From PALSA-1003 sp963791945 (GTDB lineage Bacteria > Pseudomonadota > Gammaproteobacteria > Burkholderiales > Casimicrobiaceae), in assembly GCA_963791945.1 (NCBI GenBank), contig CAWBUD010000002.1:1-64000 (forward strand): a DNA stretch of 64,000 bases. Direction: 5' to 3'. The translations under genes were made by a program, and so were the position numbers. This document shows, piece by piece, positions 27,317-38,081 of this stretch; position 1 is the stretch's first letter, and each line of letters opens with the position of its first letter. The notes below the pieces were generated by a model. It saw nothing but the letters and a program-made list of their open reading frames with translations, ran no database searches and had not been told where the DNA came from.

Positions 27317-28405
27317 ATGACCATCTCGCCTTTCGCAGGCAAGCCCGCCACGAAGGAGATGCTGGTGGACCTCGCGCGGCTCGAGCGCGAGTACTACGCG
27401 CGCGTGCCCGACCCAGATGACGCCGCGCAGCGGGTGAGCTTCGGCACGAGCGGGCATCGCGGCTCGTCGCTGCGCGGGTCGTTCACGGACGCGCACATCC
27501 TCGTGATCACGCAGGCGATCTGCGATTACCGGCGCGCGCAGCGCATCGACGGCCCGCTCCATCTCGGCAAGGACACTCACGCGCTGTCGTCTCCGGCCGA
27601 GCGCACCGCCCTCGAGGTGCTCGCCGCGAACGGCGTGGAGACGCGGATCCAGCGCGGCGACGGAGCCACGCCCACGCCGGCGATCTCGCGCGCGATCCTC
27701 GCCCACAACCGCGGCCGCACGGAGCACCTCGTCGATGGGATCGTCGTGACGCTCTCCCACAATCCGCCCGAGGACGGCGGCTTCAAGTACAACCCGCCTA
27801 GCGGCCGCCCCGCCGACACCGACGTCACGCGCTGGGTCCAGGATCGCGCCAACGAGCTCTTGAGACGCGCACTACGAAGTGAGGCGGGTTCCACACGAGG
27901 CCGCGCTGCGCGCGCCGACAACGCACGCCGAAGACTTCGTGCTGCCCTACGTGAACGACCTGAGGAACGCGGTCGACATGGACGCGATCCGCGCGGCCGG
28001 TCTAGCGCTCGCTGTCGATCCGCTCGGCGGCGCCGGCGCGGGCTACTGGGAGCCGATCAACAGCGTGTACGGGCTCGACATCGAGGTGGTCGGCGCGAAG
28101 GTGGACCCGACCTTCTCATTCATGACCGTCGACCACGACGGCGCGATCCGCATGGACTGCTCGAGCCCCTACGCGATGGCGCGGCTCGTCAGCCTCAAGG
28201 ATCGCTACCGGGTGGCGTTCGGGAACGATCCGGACGCCGACCGGCACGGGATCGTGACGCCGTCCGCGGGGCTCATGAACCCGAACCACTACCTCGCGGT
28301 CGCGATCGAGTATCTCGTGACGCATCGCCCGGACGGGCCCCTCGGGCAGCGATCGGGAAGACGCTCGTCTCGAGCGGCCTGATCGACCGCGTCGTCTCAT
28401 CGCCA
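27317..28405 (+). pseudogene. pgm: phosphoglucomutase, frameshifted and C-terminally truncated
   Basis: Alpha-D-phosphohexomutase family (glucose-1-P to glucose-6-P). It shows RVSFGTSGHRGSSL, the phospho-Ser loop in GIVVTLSHNPPEDGGFKYN, ALAVDPLGGAGAGYW and the metal loop FGNDPDADRHGIV. A frame change near 27870-27890 splits domain 1 from domain 2, and another near 28345 leads to AIGKTLVSSGLIDRVV. There similarity ends, so about one third (domains 3-4) is missing. It would link GlgP/GlgX to glycolysis and the transaldolase pathway. Confidence 0.8.
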
Positions 28406-28727
28406 ACCCTCGCAGATCGACCGTTCCCGCCGTTCCGGTTTCCGCAAGGCAGCCGCAGGAAAACGCGAAGCGGACTTTCGGTGCACGATCGCATTGCTGG
28501 TCGCTCGATGGGCATGGTAGTGCGACCGCGACGAGCCGACCATTCCACATAAATCCGCGGGAAATGTCGGCTGTGGAGTCCCCGGTGCTAACCAAGCCTT
28601 TGGCTGCACTGAGCCCGCGAGCGATCAAACTGTACGGCGCTGGTGAAGGTCGAAAGACCGCTGTCTCGTCCGCTATCCGCGTGCGTCTCGAAGGGACACG
28701 ACGCTTTGCACGAACCGATACCGCGAA
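28406..28727. other. 322-bp stretch at the pgm breakpoint, no gene recognised
   Basis: This stretch runs from the sudden end of pgm similarity to the stop of the fumarase on the opposite strand. Frames exist but none resembles a family. It is probably the scar of the deletion that removed the pgm C-terminus. Confidence 0.4.
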
Positions 28728-30349
28728 CTACAGCCCCAATTGCTTGAAGAAATCGTTTCCCTTGTCGTCCACCAGGATGAACGCCGGGAAGTTCTCCACT
28801 TCGATCTTCCAGACCGCTTCCATCCCCAGTTCCGGGAAGTCGATGCATTCGACCTTCTTGATGTTCTCTTCTGCCAGCACCGCGGCCGGGCCGCCGATGG
28901 AGCCGAGGTAGAACCCGCCGTACTTCTTGCAGGCATCGGTCACCTGCTGCGAGCGGTTGCCCTTGGCGATCATGATCATGCTGCCGCCCTTGCTCTGCAG
29001 CAGATCCACATAGGAATCCATCCGGCCGGCGGTCGTTGGACCGAAGGAGCCGGAGGCCTTCCCTTTCGGGGTCTTGGCCGGGCCGGCGTAGTAGATCGGA
29101 TGCTTGAGCAGATATTCCGGCACCGGCTTGCCGGCGTCGATGATCTCCTTGAATTTCGCGTGGGCGATGTCGCGGCCGACGACGATGGTGCCGTTGAGCA
29201 GCAGCGGCGTGGAAACCGGGTGCTTGGAGAGCTCGGCCAGGATATCCTTCATCGGCTGGTTCAGGTCGATCCTGACGCCGTGCTCCTGCTTGCCTCGGTA
29301 TTCTCCGGGATCAGGCGACCCGGATTGCGGTCCAGCTCCTCGACGAACATGCCGTCTCTGGTGATCTTCGCCTTGACGTTGCGGTCGGCCGAGCACGATA
29401 CCCCCATGCCGACCGGGCAGGAGGCGCCATGCCGCGGGAGGCGGACGACCCGGACATCGTGGGCGAAGTACTTGCCGCCGAACTGGGCGCCGATCCCCAG
29501 CTTGTACGCCTCGTCGAGCAGTTTCTGCTCCAGTTCCAGGTCGCGGAACGCCTGGCCGTGCTCGTTGCCTGGGTGGGAAGTCGTCGAAATACTTGGCGGA
29601 GGCGAGCTTCACCGCCTTCAGGCAGGCGTCGGCACTGGTACCGCCGACGACGAAGGCAATGTGATACGGCGGGCAGGCGGCGGTGCCGAGGTGCTTCATC
29701 TTGTCGACCAGGAATTTACAGGCTTTCCGGGGTCAGCAGCGCCTTGGTCTCCTGGAAAAGGGAGGTCTTGTTGGCCGAGCCGCCTCCCTTGGCCATGAAG
29801 AGGAACTTGTAGGTTTCGCCGTCCACCGCCTGGATGTCGATCTGGGCCGGCAGGTTGGTGCCGGTATTGATCTCCTGGTACATGTCGAGCGCTACGGTCT
29901 GGGAGTAGCGGAGATTCTCTTCGGTGTAGGTCTTGTAGACCCCCTTGGAGAGGGCTTCCTCGTCCTTCCCGCCGGTCCAGACCTGCTGCCCTTTCTTGGC
30001 GATGATGGTGGCGGTGCCGGTGTCCTGGCAGACCGGAAGTTCGAATTGGGCGGCAATCTCGGCGTTGCGCAGGAACGCCAGGGCCACGCCCTTGTCGTTC
30101 TGGGATGCTTCCGGGTCGCGCAGGATCTTGGCCACCTACTCGTTGTGCTCCGGGCGGAGCAGGAAGGAGATGTCCCGCATCGCCTCATTGGCGAGGATGG
30201 TCAGCGCTTCGGGATCGACTTTGAGGATCTCGTTGCCTTCGAAGGAAGCGACGGAGACATATTTCTCCGAGCCCTCCACCTTCCGGTACTTGGTCTTGTC
30301 CTCGCCGAGCGGGATACGGATCCTGATAAACGAACGGTTTGGTTGCCAT
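28728..30349 (-). pseudogene. fumA: class I fumarate hydratase (frameshifts and a nonsense codon)
   Basis: Single-chain [4Fe-4S] fumarase. From ATG 30349 it reads MATKPFVYQDPYP, then after an indel near 30315 GEDKTKYRKVEGSEKYV. A TAG at 30136-30138 interrupts RPEHNE-stop-VAKILRDPEA in frame. FeS and active-site blocks follow: LPVCQDTGTATIIAKKG, FLFMAKGGGSANKT, ACPPYHIAFVVGGTSA. Frames change again around 29720 and between about 29300 and 29580, which breaks the second Cys block. The C-terminal 200 residues are intact (GPTTAGRMDSYVDLLQSKGG). It would interconvert malate and fumarate. Confidence 0.85.
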
Positions 30350-30409
30350 CTGGTGAAGCTCCTTGAGCAAGCAACTCTTAGATTGCGTTTACGCCAGCCG
30401 CCCACACTG

Positions 30410-30431
30410 CGCTTTGCCCTAGGTCAAAGCG
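30410..30431. promoter_or_regulatory. FNR-like dyad between fumarase and ATP-citrate lyase
   Basis: A 22-bp symmetrical site: CGCTTTG (30410-30416), 8 bases, then CAAAGCG (30425-30431). On the minus strand the core reads TTGACCTAGGGCAA (30414-30427), close to TTGA-N6-TCAA. It lies 61 bases upstream of the fumarase start and 64 bases upstream of the citrate-lyase start, so one site could control both directions. Confidence 0.55.
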
Positions 30432-30494
30432 TGCGATCATTTCGGGGCATAACTTAGGTCTCTCTCAGGACGGGCGATCTGATCAGGGTGGACT

Positions 30495-31808
30495 ATGCAA
30501 GTCACGGGCATGCTCTACGGGTCCAAGTTACTGCAATTCGTCGGTTTCCCGACCGCCGAAGTGCTGGGCCCGGACGCCAGCGAAGAAGAGATCAAGGCGC
30601 TGATCGACAAGCACGGCTCGATCTTCGTCAAGCCGGTGTTCAAGGGCGGCGTCGGCAAGAAGGGCAAGGCCGGCCTGCTCGGCCGCGCCAAGGACCTGAA
30701 GACGGCGCTGCAAGGAGAAGGAGCGCCTGTACTTCGCCGAGCATCGCCACGGCAACCAGGTCGCCAAGGCGCAACGGCGTGACCTTCGAAGGCGCCGTGC
30801 CGGCCGAGCATGAGGTCTATTTCTCGATCACCGACTCGACGCATTTCCGCGCGCCGACGATGACGCTCACGCATCACGGCGGCATGGACATCGAGGAGCT
30901 CGACAAGACCAGATCGCGAGGTGCCGTTCGATCCGCTGACCGGCCTCAAGGCCTTCGTCGTCGCCAACGCGCTGACCGAGCTCGGCGCGCCGAAGGAGAT
31001 CATCTCGCCGCTGGTGCAGCATCTGCCCAAGCTGTGGGAGCTGTTCCACAACTTCGGCATGACCACGCTCGAACTCAACCCGATCCGCATGCGCCCCGAC
31101 GCGAAGGGCCGGCTCACGCCGGTGGCCTGCGACTTCAAGTGCGGCTTCGACCGCGACGATCCGCGCTGGCAGCGCCTAACCTGCCGGCGCATCTGTTCGC
31201 CGTCGACTACTCCGACTTCGAGCAGGAGATCAACCAGCTGCGCACCTACCAGGGCCAGAGCGACGTCTACGTGATCAACGCCAAGGGCACGATCCTCGCG
31301 CCCACCTTCGGCGGCGGCGCCAACTCGCTGGTGACCGAAATGCTCGGCGACGACGCCATCATCTCCTCGGACTTCGGCGGCAACCCGCCCTACGAGAAGA
31401 TGAAGGAGGTGGCGCGCATCTGCTTCAAGCACTGGCTGAAGCAGGCCAACGTGCTGTTCATCATCGGCGGCAAGGCCAACAACACCGACATCTTCGTGAC
31501 CTTCCGCGCCATGGCCGACGCGCTGCGCGAGCACTTCAGCGAGCACGGCGCCGACGCCGCTCTATGTCGTGATCGGCCGCGGCGGGCCCAATCTCGTGCG
31601 CGGCATGGGCGCGATGCGCGACACCTTCGACGCGCTGGGCTTGCCCTACCGCATGTTCGGCTTCGATTCCGCCATGAGCGAGGTGATCAACTACGCGCAA
31701 GGCGGCCGACGCCTGGATGAAGGCCGGCGGGCGCGAGCAGGTCGCCGCGAAGCTCGGCCTGGCGGCGTCGGCACCGCAAGCCGGCGCAACGCTGCAGCGC
31801 GGCGTAGA
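30495..31808 (+). pseudogene. aclB: ATP-citrate lyase, ATP-grasp subunit (AclB-like; frameshifts)
   Basis: Conserved blocks in changing frames include KHGSIFVKPVFKGGVGKKG (ATP-grasp), FHNFGMTTLELNPIRMRP (metal site), APTFGGGANSLVTEMLGDD, VLFIIGGKANNTDIFVTFRA and IGRGGPNLVRGMGAMRDTF. The last two resemble the succinyl-CoA-synthetase-like part of ATP-citrate lyase more than SucC. Frame changes lie near 30716, 30770, 30912, 31180, 31553 and 31700. The end is approximate, since the frame runs toward the next gene. With its partner it would cleave citrate, using ATP and CoA, to acetyl-CoA and oxaloacetate. The alternative name is citryl-CoA synthetase large subunit. Confidence 0.75.
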
Positions 31809-31845
31809 CGCAGCGCGTCGAACGCGATCGTGCCGAGGAGTCGGC

Positions 31846-34558
31846 ATGAACAAGCAGGGCGTCGGCGATTTCAAGTATTTCGTCGGCATCAGCTCGCTCG
31901 CGCAGATCGCCACGCGCGAGGACCGCGTCTGCGTGCTCAACATCCTCGGCGGCGAATCGAGCGAGGTGACCCCGGTCAGCCACGCCTATTCGGGCGGCAA
32001 CATCGTGTTCGGCACCTCGCCCGGGCGGCGCGGGCAGGTGCTGGAGACGCCGATCGGCAACATCCCGGTCTACAACAACGTGCTCGAAGGCCTCGACGCC
32101 GGGCACCACTTCAATTGCGGCGTGGTCTACCTGCCGCCCTCGGCGCGCGCGACGGCGTGGCCGAGCTGATCCGCGTCAACCCGGACCTCAAGAAGATCTT
32201 CATCGTCACCGAGAAGATCGCGGTGCACGACGCGCGCGAGATCCGCGCCATGGGCCAGCAGAACGGCATCGACATCTTCGGCGCCAACAGCCTCGGGCGT
32301 GGCCGACGCCTGGAACCAGGTGCGCATCGGCGGCGCGCTCGGCGGCGACAATCCCGGCGAGGCGCTGCGCAAGGGCTCGATCGCGATCTTCTCCAACTCG
32401 GGCAATTTCACCACGACCATCGCCACGTACCTGCGCATGGCCGGCTGGGGCACGACGACGCTGATCTCCAGCGGCAAGGACGTCTACATCCACTTCGCCG
32501 CGCCGGAGTTCGCCTTCGCGCTGGCCAACGATGCGCGCAGCAAGGCGGCGGTGCTGTACGTCGAGCCGGGCGGCTACTACGAGCTCGACGCCGAGTTCAC
32601 CAAGCCGGTGGTCGCCTGCGTGGTCGGACGCTGGAAGAGCAAGCTCACGCGCGCCGTCGGCCACGCCGGCGCGATGGCCGGGCGGCGCCGACGATGCCGC
32701 CGGCAAGGAACGCTGGTTCATGGACAAGTTCGGCGTGGACGCGATCTTCACGCCGGAGAAGCCGGTGTTCTCCGCGAAGGGCGCGGTCGTCACCAACATC
32801 GCGCACATTCCCGCGGCGCTCACCGCGGTCATGCGCGAGAACGCGACGCGGCCGGACTTCGCGCCCGAGGGCAGCCTCGCGCTGAAGCCCTGGTTCGGCT
32901 CCGACCGAGGGCTCGAGTTGCCGCCGAAGCGCTCAGCGTTGCCTGTGGTCGAGGCGATGCCTCCGTACAACGAGCAGATCGCCGCGCTCAACCGGCAGAT
33001 CGGCGCCGTTTTCCCGCGCCAGACGATGAAGGACACTTCGGGCGCCTCGCAGATGGATCCGAAGACGCAGGTCACCAGCCTGCACGGCGTGACCATGCTC
33101 GCAGGCGGCGCTGCAGCCGATGGAATCGAACGTCTGCCTGGCGCTGCTTGCACGAGCACGGCGGCGAGAACGATCAGCAAGCTCGTCAACGTGCGGTCGG
33201 CGCCGAGGTCAATCTGCACGGCGACGCCGACGCTGGCGGCGGCGCAGGCTTCGCGCGAGGCCGGCAATGCGCCCAACAGCGTGCTCGCCGCGGCTGCGAG
33301 CATCGTCGGGCCGCGCCGGCAGGAGGCGGCGCGCAAGGCGCTGCGTGACCTGATCGAGCGCTTCGCCGCGGCCGGCCTGCAGGACGCGCATGGACGAATC
33401 CTTCGATCTCGGCAGAGGTGAAGTCCGGCGCCCGTGCGCTGTTCGTCGGCGAGAAGCCGGACACGAAAGCGCAGCGCGATGCTGGCGGGGCTCGAAGGCG
33501 CGCGGCGCAAAGTCGGCTGTTCGTGCGCTATGCTGCAGAGCCTGGGCGGCCATCCGACCGCGGACGCGGTCCTGGCGGCGATCGCGGCGACGCTTGCCTG
33601 GGGACCGCTGATGCGCAAGCGCATCTCGAAGCAACGGCGGAGAGCCTGCCTTGGTGGCTGCGCCTGTTCGGCACGATGATCGGCGCCTCGGTCGACGCCA
33701 GCAAGCATACCGCGGACGGTTTCTGCGGGATCGCCACGGCCGACATCATCGGCAAGCGCTCGCTGACCGAGATCGCCTGCGTCGCGTTGCTCGGCCAGGA
33801 GCCGAAGCCCGCCGACCTGTTCGCGTTCCAGACGCTCGTGGGCCTGCTGCTCACCAACGGTCCCGGCGCGATCTCGGCCCAGGGCGCAAGGGCGCGACAT
33901 CGGCCGATGGCCCGGAAGCGCCTGGAGCGCGTGCAGCTCAACAAGGCGCTGGTCGGCTTCCTCACCCATACCGGCTACGCGCACGGCGGCAACGGCTACG
34001 AAGGCATGGCATTCCTGCGCGAGCACTTCAAGGGCGTCGAGCTCGCCGATCGCAGGCGATCCCAAGCACGGCCTCGATCTGAAGGCCATGGCCACCGAAT
34101 TCGCGCGGCGCGTACGGCGAGGAGCGCATCCAGCGCAAGGAGAGTCGGCGCCGAATCCGCCAGGCGCTCCCGTGCATCAACCATCCGGTATTCAAGGGCA
34201 AGCCCGTCAACATCGATCCGCGCGAAGAGTTCGTCCGCAACCTGTTCGAGGAGCGCGGCGAGTACAACGTGTTCCACGACTATTACCGCGCGCTGGTGCA
34301 GGCGCTCTACGACGAGGCGTCACGCGCAACGTGTTTTGCGTCAACGTCGATGCCGTGATCGCCGCGCTGCTGCTGAAGATGCTGTGGCCTCGTACCGGGC
34401 GGGCGATTTCTCGGAGCGGGCGACTGGAAACGGCCGCGTTCACCGTGTTCCTCTACGGCCGCATGCTCGGATGCGCGGCGGAGATCGACGATCACCTGAA
34501 TCGCGGACGCAACATGGACACGCGGACACCCCAGTCGGAGATCCGGTTCGTCGCCTGA
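31846..34558 (+). pseudogene. aclA: ATP-citrate lyase, CoA-binding/citryl-CoA lyase subunit (AclA-like; frameshifts)
   Basis: ATG 31846 follows GAGGAG. The N-terminal half is SucD-like: LNILGGESSEVTPVSHAYSG, GALGGDNPGEALRKGSIAIF, FSNSGNFTTTIATYLRMAGW and the phospho-His loop in AVGHAGAMAGG. The C-terminal third is citrate-synthase-like: LFGTMIGASVDASKHTADGF, LPCINHPVFKGKPVNIDPRE, EYNVFHDYYRALVQALYD and GRMLGCAAEIDDHLNRGRN, the citryl-CoA lyase part. A central 150-residue linker is poorly conserved. More than eight indels break it. If repaired it would be about 900 residues, longer than the typical ~610 of AclA, so a distinct subtype is possible. Confidence 0.72.
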
Positions 34559-34617
34559 CGATTAGGCAGCCGCAGCGCCAGAATGACCGGCAGCCGGCGA
34601 ATCCGATAGCCGCCGCT

Positions 34618-36063
34618 CTAATGGACCATGCCAAGCCAGGGCATGACGATCACGAGCAGACCCGCGAAATAGATCACTCCGAAGATGAGCCCGAACTTCC
34701 AGAACGTGCCCTTGCCGATGAAGCCGCTGCCGTAATACATCGGTGCCGGGCCCGTCGCGTACGGCGAAATGACGCCCATCAGCCCGAGCGAGTACAAACA
34801 GAGCAGCGTCAGCGTCGGGACCGGCAATCCGGGGATGCCTGTTCCGACCGCCAGCACGACTGGCAGCACGGCGGCGGCATGCGACGTGATGCTCGAGAAG
34901 AAATAATGGATCCAGAAGAACAGCGCGACGAGCATGATCACCGCGACTGTCGACGACATCGAGGCCAGTGGCTTCGCGAAGCCCTCGGCAACCCATTTGA
35001 TAAAACCGATGTCGTTCAGCCCCGAAGCGAGGGTCAGTAGCGAGGTGAAGTAGAAGAACACCTCCCACGCGCTCTTCTCAGAGACGATGTCGTTGAAGTC
35101 GACGACGCCAGTGACGAGCAGCAGCGAGATGATCACGAATACTACGGTCGTCGCGTTGATGTAATTGGCGCCCAGCCAGGGCAGCTTGATGGTCGGATTC
35201 GAGCCGGTTATCCACAGGAACATCGCCAGCACGACCAATGCACTCATGATCCATTCGTTGCGCGAGAGCGGTCCCATCGCCTTCAGCTCGTTCGAAGCCC
35301 AGGTGACGGTTTCGGGGCTATCCTTGATCTCCGGCCGGCAGATCACGTAGGACAGCAACGGCACCAACAGCATCAGCAGAATACCGAATGGAGCAAAGCC
35401 GATGAACCACTGCGACCACGTCACGTCGATGCCCACCGTTTTCCTGGCCATCGCGAGGGCGGCCGCATTCGGGGCCAATGCCGTCAGGAACATCGAGCTC
35501 GTAACCGCGGTCGCGGCGAAGGCGGTCCACATCACATAGGTGCCGATGCGGCCTGCCGTCGGTCCTGGTTCGGACCCATAGATCTTCGGGATGTTGCTGA
35601 CGATCGGATAGATCGTTCCCCCGCTCCGCGCGGTGTTAGAAGGGGTCGCGGGGGCGAGAACGAGGTCCGAGAATGCTATCGCGTAGCCGAGGCCGAGAGT
35701 CTTCTTGCCGAGTGCGCGGACCAGCACCAGTGCGATCCGCTTTCCCAGACCGCTCTTCCGATAGCCAATCGCGAAAATGAATGCTCCGACGATCAACCAT
35801 ACGGTGCTCTCAGAGAAGCCTGATAGCGCCCAGCGCAGCGATTTGTTCGGATCCGGCTCGACATAACCGAGGATAGCGGCAACGGTCAGGCCGATGAGCC
35901 CTACGGCACCGACCGGCATCGATTCGAGAACCAGTCCTGCAATGACCGCGGCAAACACCGCGAAGTAATGCCACTGGTTGGCGTTGAGACCCGTTGGCGT
36001 TGGAATGAGGTAGATGATGAGCCAGACCACCAGCGGCGCGACGGTCCTCCAGGTGATCTTCAT
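34618..36063 (-). CDS. DASS/CitT-family di- or tricarboxylate transporter
   Basis: An intact polytopic carrier of about 481 residues from ATG 36063 (GGGAGAG leader; an upstream ATG at 36081 is also in frame). DASS signatures are TPSNTARSGGTIYPI in the first repeat and SSITSHAAAVLPVVLAVG in the second, with ISPYATGPAPMYYGSG near the C-terminus as in CitT/TtdT and 2-oxoglutarate/malate carriers. It likely exchanges citrate, succinate or malate across the inner membrane. Its position beside fumarase and citrate lyase supports a citrate/C4-acid role. It is the only intact gene of this module and has its own FNR-like site. Confidence 0.85.
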   Translation of the reverse strand: MKITWRTVAPLVVWLIIYLIPTPTGLNANQWHYFAVFAAVIAGLVLESMPVGAVGLIGLTVAAILGYVEPDPNKSLRWALSGFSESTVWLIVGAFIFAIGYRKSGLGKRIALVLVRALGKKTLGLGYAIAFSDLVLAPATPSNTARSGGTIYPIVSNIPKIYGSEPGPTAGRIGTYVMWTAFAATAVTSSMFLTALAPNAAALAMARKTVGIDVTWSQWFIGFAPFGILLMLLVPLLSYVICRPEIKDSPETVTWASNELKAMGPLSRNEWIMSALVVLAMFLWITGSNPTIKLPWLGANYINATTVVFVIISLLLVTGVVDFNDIVSEKSAWEVFFYFTSLLTLASGLNDIGFIKWVAEGFAKPLASMSSTVAVIMLVALFFWIHYFFSSITSHAAAVLPVVLAVGTGIPGLPVPTLTLLCLYSLGLMGVISPYATGPAPMYYGSGFIGKGTFWKFGLIFGVIYFAGLLVIVMPWLGMVH

Positions 36064-36141
36064 TCGCTCTCCCACCAGCATGCTGGCGCCAAGCCAACGT
36101 TATTGATGTCGGAATCGTCGCACCCGGCGATTTTCGATGGG

Positions 36142-36155
36142 TTGCTCTAGGTCAA
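36142..36155 (-). promoter_or_regulatory. FNR-like dyad upstream of the DASS transporter
   Basis: The minus-strand core TTGACCTAGAGCAA is one base different from the core at 30414-30427 and sits 79 bases before the transporter start. It shares CTTTGACCTAG with that site, which is unlikely by chance in a GC-rich sequence. Confidence 0.5.
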
Positions 36156-36540
36156 AGGACGCGTCTGCTGCGGGCCGGAGCTATGCAAAAATATGAAATC
36201 ATCGCGCTCTCGGGGCGTCGTCGCAACCTGCCGCCCCTGGAGTGCGGCGGCGCGCCGCCTCACAGGCATTACGCCGTCCGCAGCTCAACCGTGACCCTCG
36301 GACGCCTGCTTCCAGGCAAATTAGGCGGCGACCTTGTTCGTCTGTTCCTGGCCCGGTTCGCGACAAGCCCTTGAACGACTAACAGCCCAGGATTGAGCCC
36401 CGGTAACGGGTCGCTTCCTGCGATTACTGTCAACTGCGTCCGGACGTAGCCGCGGCGGTTTCGGCCGTGCGGGAAATGGCAACGCAGTTCCGACAGCGAG
36501 TCCGGGCCGCCTGAGCAGGTATAACGAGGAGAGACGACGC
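36156..36540. other. intergenic region, no gene recognised
   Basis: No family-like frame is seen on either strand. It contains the upstream region of the 61-residue CxxC gene, with GAGGAGAG at 36529-36536 as its RBS. Confidence 0.4.
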
Positions 36541-36726
36541 ATGTACACGACCTGCGGATGCAGCGGCGACTGCTGGAGCGTCGGGCCGCTGGAATGCAAC
36601 GGCGAGCTGCTCGATGTCGGTGCAGTGAGGCTCGTGGGGGTTCGCAAGTCGGCGTGCGGTTTTGAGACGCTGCTGTTCATTTGTCCTCGGTGCAACGAGC
36701 CTCACGAGTCGGTCCGCTTCCGATGA
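36541..36726 (+). CDS. small CxxC (zinc-ribbon-like) protein, copy 2
   Basis: A 61-residue protein with a good RBS. It is Cys-rich: TTCGCSGDCWSVG at the N-terminus, then ECNGELLDVGAVRLVGVRKS, CGFETLLFICPRCNEPHES. The C-terminal 45 residues are nearly the same as those of 19244-19504, but the N-terminus is different and adds three cysteines. Metal binding is likely; nothing more can be said of function. It lies 21 bases from the 3' end of the NDH-2 gene on the other strand. Confidence 0.6.
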   Translation: MYTTCGCSGDCWSVGPLECNGELLDVGAVRLVGVRKSACGFETLLFICPRCNEPHESVRFR

Positions 36727-36747
36727 TGGGGATTGTGAGGCTTCTCC

Positions 36748-38067
36748 TCAAGCCGACGCTTGCGAGCCGGTGCTGCTTTCGGCGGACGCCGCATGCGCGT
36801 CCTGGAGATCGACGCTTCTGTGAAAGCGCAGGTGCGTGATGTCGGTGCGAAACAGCGTCGCCCACGACCACTCGACAAAGATCCGAATCTTGCGGCCGAG
36901 CGTCGGCATCTGCGATAGGTAATAAGCGCGCCACAAGAGCCAGGCCCCAAAGCCCCAGAGGGGTATGCCGAACACTTCTGCCACGCCGCGACGATGGCCG
37001 ATCGCGGCCATCGAGCCACGCGGTCGATAGCGAAACGGCCTCGTCGGCTCTCCGCGCTCCGTTGCCAAGAGGTTGTGCGCCAGGGAGTGGGCCTCGCGTA
37101 TCGCGAACTGGGCCGTGGGTGGTGCGATGAGATCATCCTGCGCGTTACGGATCCACGCACAGTCACCCACTGCCCACGCGGCCTCGACGCCTTTGACCTC
37201 CAAGTCGTCATCGACGACGACCCTTCCGCGCTCGAGCGGCACCGGCAATTGTTGCACCAGCGGGTTCGGCATCGTGCCGATCGTGCATACGATGCTGGAC
37301 GCTTCGATCATCGTGCCGTCGGCCAGCAAGGTGCCGCGTTCGCTGACGCTAGCCACCCTTGCATTGAGCTTGACGTCCACGCCGCGCTCGGCAAGCGAAC
37401 GATGCGCCGCCTGCCCCAACCGCTCGGGCAGCTCGGGAAGCAGGCGCTCGATGTCCTGCAGCAGCGTCACTTTCACCTCGCTCCGCGCCACCCGCGGGTA
37501 GTAGCCGGCGATGTCGCGGAGGCTGTCGGCGAGTGCGCCCGCTGTCTCCACGCCCGAGAACCCGCCTCCGATCACCACGAAGTGCCCGAGGCGCTCGCGG
37601 AGCGCAGCGTCGAGCTCCAGCTCGATGCGCGCGAGCCGTCGCAGGACCACGTTGCGCAAGTGCATCGCGTCGCCGATCGTCTTGAGCGGCAGTGCATGCT
37701 CGGCGACACCCGGAATGAGGTCGAGCCTTGCACGGTTTCCGAAGGCCAGGACGACGTGCGCATACGCAAACGTGCGCGCGCCGGCAAGCGTTTCGCAGGC
37801 GATCGTCTGTTCAGCGAAGTCGATGTTGGTGACACGGCCCATCACGAAGCGAGCCTGCCGGACCATCTGTCGGATCGGAGCGACGATCTGCTCCGGGAAC
37901 ACTGCGGCGCCTACCGCCTCGGGCAGCATCGGCGTGAACGTGGTATGACTCTCTTCGCTGATCAGCAGCAGCTCGTAGCCGCGAGGCAGCTTGCCATCGA
38001 GAGCGCGCGCGAGCGTGGTCCCGGCGAAGCCGCCGCCGATGATCGCGATGGTCCGTAAGGCTTCCAT
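36748..38067 (-). CDS. ndh: type II NADH dehydrogenase (NDH-2)
   Basis: A 439-residue flavoprotein that transfers electrons from NADH to quinone without proton pumping. The FAD-binding IIGGGFAGTTLARALDG is at the N-terminus, the NADH-binding VIGGGFSGVETAGALAD in the middle, and the second FAD motif AWAVGDCAWIRN later. FGAWLLWRAYYLSQMPT and a basic C-terminal part match the membrane-anchoring region. The frame is intact. It ends 14 bases after the glycine-zipper gene and is probably co-transcribed with it. Confidence 0.88.
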   Translation of the reverse strand: MEALRTIAIIGGGFAGTTLARALDGKLPRGYELLLISEESHTTFTPMLPEAVGAAVFPEQIVAPIRQMVRQARFVMGRVTNIDFAEQTIACETLAGARTFAYAHVVLAFGNRARLDLIPGVAEHALPLKTIGDAMHLRNVVLRRLARIELELDAALRERLGHFVVIGGGFSGVETAGALADSLRDIAGYYPRVARSEVKVTLLQDIERLLPELPERLGQAAHRSLAERGVDVKLNARVASVSERGTLLADGTMIEASSIVCTIGTMPNPLVQQLPVPLERGRVVVDDDLEVKGVEAAWAVGDCAWIRNAQDDLIAPPTAQFAIREAHSLAHNLLATERGEPTRPFRYRPRGSMAAIGHRRGVAEVFGIPLWGFGAWLLWRAYYLSQMPTLGRKIRIFVEWSWATLFRTDITHLRFHRSVDLQDAHAASAESSTGSQASA

Positions 38068-38081
38068 GGTTGCAAACCGCG

